NCBI GenBank assembly: GCA_028554795.2
Contig: CM068825.1
Location: 160,515,398-160,579,397, forward strand
DNA from: Sinohyriopsis cumingii
Lineage: Eukaryota > Mollusca > Bivalvia > Unionida > Unionidae
DNA: 64,000 bases
Direction: 5' to 3'
The translations under genes were made by a program, and so were the position numbers. Positions 60,651-64,000 of the stretch are shown here, in pieces. How positions within the stretch are numbered: the stretch's first letter is position 1; each line of letters opens with the position of its first letter. The notes beneath the pieces were generated by a model that was given only the letters and a program-made list of their open reading frames with translations, was not told the DNA's origin and ran no database searches.

Positions 60651-61530
60651 TCAACTGCAGTTATTTGCGGCAGTTATCTGGGACGCACCGACGATCAGAC
60701 CCAGAGAAAAAATATCCTGGTTTTGGTTTGATAACGACCAAAGGCAAAAGGAAGAGAAAGTTTTGTGTGAGCGCAAAAACGCAGCCTTCATAATATTGTC
60801 TACAGATGAATGGCTGAAATATGTACAAGAAGTAGCAATAGCCCCGACTTCGTGGGCTTTAATTATCATGAACGAGAAGTTTATTGTTGTCAGAGACACA
60901 TAAGCTCTATTGATGGTGAGCGAAATCCATCGAGAGAAAGTGGATGCTGAAATATCAGCTGAACCCCTCAAGGGGAGAAAAAGCCTTTTCTTACCCTTTT
61001 TTTCTTATCCCTTTAGCAGAAGCTGAATTGAATCTAGGTGCCCTAACTGTGCACAGAAGTCTATCACGATCATAGGCTGAGGATTTCAACTGGTGACGGA
61101 ATTTGATTTTCAGGTAAGGAAATTAGGCATAAAGAACAGCTAAACCGAGTCTTAATTCACATTGAAGACTGAACATCCTTCCTAAATTGACAATGCACAT
61201 AGCATGCTTCTCGGTCAGAAGAAAAAATGGTTGTTGGCTCTCAAAAGACATGAAAAGTCCCATTTTGGTGTCCACGAGCGATTCACTGGTCTCTGCAGTT
61301 CGAAATACACGAAAGACTAGATAAAGAGGATCGAAAACAATGGATTGTCCTTTGGAAAATTTCAGAGTATTTAAAAGGGCAACCCTATAACTTTTGATTG
61401 TAGAGGCTGAACAAGATCTATCCTCAAAAAGGACAAGAAGAAACTCTTCTATTACAGCAGCAGAGGGTCGGCAAGGACTAACGCGCTTCCAAGCACACAG
61501 ATCACAGACAATATTCCACTATTCATTGTA
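60651..61530 (-). pseudogene. DIRS tyrosine recombinase, catalytically dead
   Basis: Core-binding part (FEDRSCSASTIKSYRVALLN) and catalytic C-terminal part (frame 60971-60651) of a DIRS-type recombinase. The active-site Arg of HxxR is replaced by Gly and the Tyr nucleophile by Cys; the His is kept. Confidence 0.7.
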
Positions 61531-64000
61531 GACCTTGAATGTAGAACATCGCCTGGCTAGGACAATGAAGTCGGCATCTTTACGCGGAAACTTTGCTTAG
61601 TGGATCGAGCGTTTGAGATGATCGAAGCGTGTAGGTGTAGGATTTGGGGACTGGAGTTACGTAAGAGCATCTCTGTGTTATGAGAGAAGATTGTCCCAAG
61701 GAGGTAGTATCCTTGGTGTGTCGATCAACAGGTCGAGAAAGTCGTTGAACCACGACCTTTGAGGCCACAGAACTGCAATCGGGATGATCCGAGCGTTGGA
61801 CAGTCTGATCTTGCGTAATAATTGTTGAATCAAATGGAAGTGATGTAATGTGTAAGAAACAGTCGAACCAAATTGAGACTGATTGTGTCCACTGCCCGTG
61901 CTCCCTGGTCTGTGACTGGGGAGACATAAAATCGAAGCTTGTTGTTGAGTTTTATCGCAAACATGTTCACTAGAGGTAGCTCCCATAGACTAAACAGAGA
62001 CTCTGCAACTGCTTGATGAAGGAACCATTCTGCTAGGATTACCTTGCCTGTTTAGGACAAACTATCTGACTTTGCATAGCGAAGAAGGTTCCAGGCTTTC
62101 ATACAGAGACGGAGCACAGGTACCGTCTTGTCTGAGGTACACAACCACTGATGTGTTTTTGTCGGAGATCATGATGATACGACTTTGGATGCGTTTTATG
62201 AACCCTTTTAGGGCGAAGAAAACAGCTTTCATTTCTAAACTGTTTATGTGGAGACTGTCTTACTGTGGCCAATGGCCATGGAGAAGTACTCCCTCTGGCT
62301 CTAAATGAGGTAAAGATAAGAGTAGAGTTCTGGTGCGTGAATGTGAACTCTTCTCAGACACGTGTCTTGATTGTACCACCACTTTAGGTTGTACTGAAAT
62401 GTCAATCCTAGAAAAATATGAATAGAATTGGTCCAGGTGGTATTTCCAAACCGCTAACAGGAGAAACCGAAGAGGACATCAATGAAACCTTCTTAAGGAT
62501 ACCAGGTACGACGAGAAATTCAGGGTTCCCACAAGGGAGAGATACAGACAAGGCGACAACGTCTTTAAATGATCCATGATTTTATGTATCCTCTCTGGGG
62601 CAACAAGAACCCGGGAGGTAAGGGAATTGGTTCCTATGTACAAGGAAATTTGAGGGAACAGGTTCTGGTTTCTATAGATTTGGAATCAGTCCCAATTGTC
62701 ACAGACCAACAGTGAGTCATGTGACTGCATAGGGACTGTTGGTTTGTTTTGGTTTGTAGCCAGTCGTCGAAATACTGTATTAACGGAATCCCTAAGTATC
62801 TCAAGTGCACAACCATTGCTCCATGACTCTGGTACAGACCCTGGGTGCTGAGGTTAGACCGAACGGCATGGCTCGATGTTGAAATACCCCCTGTCCAATC
62901 GAGAACCGGAAATATCATTGTGCGGAGGAATATCGGGAACTGCCCAGTCGGCCGGTTTAACAGAGTTCCGAACTGAAGTTGCAGTTTCCACTTGCAGAAA
63001 TTTGGGTGGGGGGAGGTCGATAATAAGTCTCTGTTTCCTGCCGCTTTCGCGGACCAGAATTATTCCCAAGCAGAATGCTAGTAACTAAACGTTTTACCCT
63101 CCCCACTGTGCCTTTCTGAAAAACGATGTGCACTTCTTCCTTTAATTTGAAAACGTTTGTTTAATGGAAGAAGATAGGTGTCCTTGAGAGAGGATGGAGT
63201 TCTATGAAACCTTGGCGTAAACCCATGTTCAAAATCATCCGCGATATTCGACTAGGCCAATCAAGCACCCACTTGTATTAGAGGAAGTGGTATGCACTGC
63301 ATGAGAGGTGGGGTGTCCCTAGAGACGACCTCTTTCTCCTTTTGCCTCTTAGGGGACGATGGAGCCAAAAACAGATAGCTTTCCCTTATCCTTACCTCTC
63401 CACATGTTTCGTCGTGTTTGTGGAGCGGACTTATAAGACAGTTGGTTTCTTTGCTGTTGTGGTTGTGTAATACATTTTGGTACGAATAGTGGCTGACCCA
63501 TAGCTTGATCAACACGTCGGCGGTCACTGGTCGTTTTCGACAGGCCGATGCAAGATACCTATGTTGTTAGTCCTCCGAATCCTTAGAGGCGATAGTTGAA
63601 AATATTTGACCGCCGAGTAAGGTCTCTTAATCCAGAGCCGCAGCCCTCGGAAGAGTTTTGCTATGTTCAATCAATATCTTTGAAGAGTCCAATGCTACAT
63701 CTTTACGCAGTTGAAAAAGCTCGGCTGACAATTCCACCGCCGTAGACAATGTGTGTCGCGAAGTCTTCGCCACCGCATCTAACAGTCGTTGCCAAGCAAC
63801 GGGTGATAACGATTCTTCCTTCAGTAAACTGAAAAGGCTGCCGAAAACAGGTGAGCATGTTAAGTTATAGTCACTAATGATCTGGCTTTTGACTCTAAAG
63901 ACTCCAAGGACTTTCCCCGAAATGCGAACAAAAGAACCCGTTGAAATGCCCATTTGTGAAGCTTCGGCGTCTAAATGATGGGGTTTCAATGGCCAGACAG
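60651..64000 (-). mobile_element. DIRS-type retrotransposon (gag, RT-RNase H, tyrosine recombinase), decayed, runs off the window
   Basis: DIRS elements integrate with a tyrosine recombinase instead of an integrase. On the minus strand a gag-like frame (63989-63627, FGSLFSLLKEESLSPVAWQR) comes first. RT follows with GIILVRESGRKQRLIIDLPP (63069-62854), then IPLIQYFDDWLQT near 62780 with the catalytic YxDD-type motif intact. The connection/RNase H end reads LLIDTPRILPPWDNLL near 61700. The recombinase begins with FEDRSCSASTIKSYRVALL near 61440 and ends in the frame 60971-60651 (IKAHEVGAIATSCTYF). In that last part the catalytic HxxR is HEVG and the nucleophile position reads FSSFCLWS, so both key residues are gone. 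Stops and frameshifts elsewhere. The inverted termini were not found; the left one lies beyond 64000. Confidence 0.82.

Overview
The window is eukaryotic, AT-rich and dominated by repeats. Coding signal sits in short exons separated by kilobase introns. Microsatellites, minisatellites, tRNA-headed SINEs and decayed transposons fill the rest. Intron-rich trypsin architecture, several SINE families, Polinton/DIRS/Gypsy/LINE remnants and (GT)n, (AAT)n and (CT)n tracts suggest an invertebrate animal, most likely a lophotrochozoan such as a mollusc. That assignment is inference; no ribosomal or mitochondrial marker is present.

Layout. (1) 1-570: terminal exon and poly(A) signal of a PLP-dependent threonine dehydratase/serine racemase-family gene. 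(2) 1.5-13.9 kb: repeats without a host gene. They include a SINE with a (CA)n tail, a decayed L1-like LINE, a minus-strand Gypsy fragment with LTRs, a LINE tail, SINEs and a 54-bp minisatellite. (3) 14.17-29.0 kb: a nearly full-length decayed Polinton/Maverick bounded by long inverted repeats. It keeps recognisable pieces of protein-primed DNA polymerase B, an A32-like packaging ATPase, a double-jelly-roll major capsid protein and, unexpectedly, a BIR (IAP-type) domain. Three other elements are nested in or beside its polymerase (a TTAA-flanked piggyBac-type MITE, a Gypsy LTR and a TTA-flanked Harbinger-like element carrying a zinc-finger ORF), and a hAT MITE sits at its right end. (4) 30.1-52.8 kb: a complete-looking seven-exon trypsin-like serine protease gene with H, D, S and Asp189 all present. 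Its introns hold SINEs, minisatellites, an antisense Gypsy and a LINE. (5) 53-60.6 kb: a 27-bp minisatellite, a plus-strand Gypsy (LTR-gag-protease-integrase) and a LINE 3' end. (6) 60.65 kb to the right edge: a minus-strand DIRS-type tyrosine-recombinase retrotransposon running out of the window.

Only the PLP enzyme and the protease look like functional host genes. They are unrelated and far apart, so no pathway links them. Four loci of one Gypsy family can be compared inside the window. Together they suggest an integrase-before-RT pol order, as known in the Gmr1 group. All homology calls are by eye from motifs; no database search was run.
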